Of a stretch of DNA of 64,000 nt, positions 62,882-64,000 are shown in pieces. Location of the stretch: the NCBI GenBank assembly GCA_029960065.1, contig JASCOF010000001.1, positions 806,001 through 870,000 of the forward strand. The letters run 5' to 3'. Position numbers and translations under genes: made by a program. Source of the DNA: Flavobacteriaceae bacterium PS02336 (GTDB taxonomy: Bacteria; Bacteroidota; Bacteroidia; Flavobacteriales; Flavobacteriaceae). Position 1 is the first letter of the stretch, and the number at the start of each line of letters is the position of its first letter. The notes under the pieces were generated by a model. It was not told the origin of the DNA and searched no databases. It was given only the letters and a program-made list of their open reading frames with translations.

Positions 62882-64000
62882 CTAAAGCGTAACCTCTTTC
62901 GGACATGGAATGCTCAAAGCAGCTGGCTTTGGATAAGTCCTGTTATTGTACATTCTGTATTGTGTTGAAACTGTTCCTCCAAACAGTTTATCATTTGTCA
63001 GTTTTAATTCGAATGAGATTTCATATAAGCCATTGCTGATTTCTTTATAAGTTCCTTCACCAGAAATAGCAATTACGTGTGTGTTAGTTGCGCTTGATCC
63101 AATTGTAATATCCTGCGGAATAACCAAAACTGTTCCTTCAGTTTTGCTTGTTCCATTTGCAGGGAAAAACTCCAAAGCAGATGTAATGTTAAATCCTGGA
63201 GATACTGCTGCTGCATTACTTTCGTTAGAAAACCATCTTTTTAAACCAAAAGAGTTTATGGTATTTGTTCCAGTAGCAACATTAAATCCTATTTTGAAGG
63301 CATCATGATACACATCATCATTCGGGTTTGCTGTTCCTTTGTCGCTATAAAGAATCGCATTTGGATCATCTTTTGTTACGACAACAGGGAAAGTAAGAGC
63401 GTTAAAAGTCTGCCATGTACAATTTCCATTATTATTAAACCAATGTTCTCCATAAGTCAAATAAAAAGCATTTGTTGGATCTGTAAACTTTGATGCCGGA
63501 TATGCCTGAATATCTCTTGGTGATTTAATTGGTTTTACAATCGTTAAATTAATACTTCCAGTTGCGTTGTAATTCCCGGCATTTACTAAGGTAATTTTCG
63601 ATTCATAACGTGCATCATCATTCTGTAAATCTTCCAAAAGGGTTAAATGATAGTTTATTGAATTTCTATTATCTCCATAATCATCATGAGTTAAAGAATA
63701 TTCAAAACCATTTTGAAATTTGAATATCGAAAGTTTTTCAATTTCTTCAGGGAAAAATCCGTTAGGGAAATTCACTTTAAAATCAATCGTTTCGCCCACT
63801 TCTCCTTTGACAATAAGTTGGTTTACAGGAAAGGTGTAATTTGTTGTAATTGCCCCCAAATCAATTTTAAAAGTCTCGTTTGGATATGTTGAATTCTGAT
63901 TTCCAATATGAATATCTGGATCTGACACGGTTTCCAATTTTAAAGTAATACTTTGACTAGCAGCCCATCTTTTATCAAAAGAAACATAAATAGTGTCTGT
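62882..64000 (-). CDS. Surface or periplasmic protein, partial (DUF1735-like)
   Basis: The open frame continues through the right window edge, so the start is missing. An internal TTG near 63937 is not the start, because the upstream codons (VSFDKRWAASQSITLKLE) stay open and fit the protein. The visible 372 residues are beta-rich (NYTFPVNQLIVKGEVGE, ISFELKLTNDKLFGGTVSTQ). The layout resembles Bacteroidota surface glycan-binding proteins with a DUF1735-like domain. Identification is tentative. Confidence 0.45.
   Translation of the reverse strand, partial: TDTIYVSFDKRWAASQSITLKLETVSDPDIHIGNQNSTYPNETFKIDLGAITTNYTFPVNQLIVKGEVGETIDFKVNFPNGFFPEEIEKLSIFKFQNGFEYSLTHDDYGDNRNSINYHLTLLEDLQNDDARYESKITLVNAGNYNATGSINLTIVKPIKSPRDIQAYPASKFTDPTNAFYLTYGEHWFNNNGNCTWQTFNALTFPVVVTKDDPNAILYSDKGTANPNDDVYHDAFKIGFNVATGTNTINSFGLKRWFSNESNAAAVSPGFNITSALEFFPANGTSKTEGTVLVIPQDITIGSSATNTHVIAISGEGTYKEISNGLYEISFELKLTNDKLFGGTVSTQYRMYNNRTYPKPAALSIPCPKEVTL

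Overview
The window reads as chromosomal DNA of a Flavobacterium-like member of the Bacteroidota. The DNA is AT-rich. Promoter-like sites fit the Bacteroidota pattern TTG..TAnnTTTG. Many proteins carry Bacteroidota-type signal peptides ending in AQ or SC. The gene families (DUF6377 regulator, DUF6660 next to czcA, multi-PAS kinases, SemiSWEET, secreted sulfatases and glycosidases) are typical of glycan-degrading flavobacteria. I see no rRNA, tRNA, CRISPR array, transposase or phage gene.

Layout. 1-4.9 kb: a MocR-type regulator (cut by the left edge) divergent from an EamA transporter, then an acyl-CoA oxidase/dehydrogenase. 5.1-11.2 kb: a glycan cluster with a membrane-anchored DUF6377 regulator, a GH3 beta-glucosidase, a DUF1349 protein and an acyltransferase. 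11.7-16.4 kb: an OYE flavoenzyme with its ArsR regulator, a TlpA thioredoxin, a small barrel protein and an unusual ChrB-AraC fusion. 16.6-23.6 kb: a GH2 glycosidase, then an AraC regulator followed by cupin, aldo/keto reductase and zinc alcohol dehydrogenase genes. 23.8-39.3 kb: a stress and DNA-protection region (DUF4142, topoisomerase IB, DUF1328, DUF5661, an acidic protein, YciF-type ferritin-like protein, Nei-type glycosylase, DUF72, PPOX flavoprotein, a response regulator and a six-PAS kinase facing each other, and a general-stress SDR). 39.7-46.3 kb: a tight signalling operon (Rec-kinase, hybrid kinase with three Rec domains, Rec protein, CheR, CheB) with no CheA, CheW or receptor. 46.5-48.4 kb: two outer-membrane proteins. 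48.7-57.1 kb: a heavy-metal efflux operon (DUF6660, CzcA, CzcC, CzcB, Zn/Cd P-type ATPase). 57.2-64 kb, minus strand: two sulfatases, a di-heme cytochrome c peroxidase and a surface protein cut by the right edge, perhaps one end of a sulfated-glycan locus.

The most striking structure outside genes is a dense set of short intergenic repeats of at least seven kinds. Most are inverted repeats, often built from short in-phase words such as CGCAAAG or CTAAG, and several kinds are stacked in one gap. In the czc operon they have entered coding sequence. They supply the end of CzcA, the n-region of the CzcC signal peptide and most of the CzcB lipoprotein signal, and they form arms flanking the czcC start codon.
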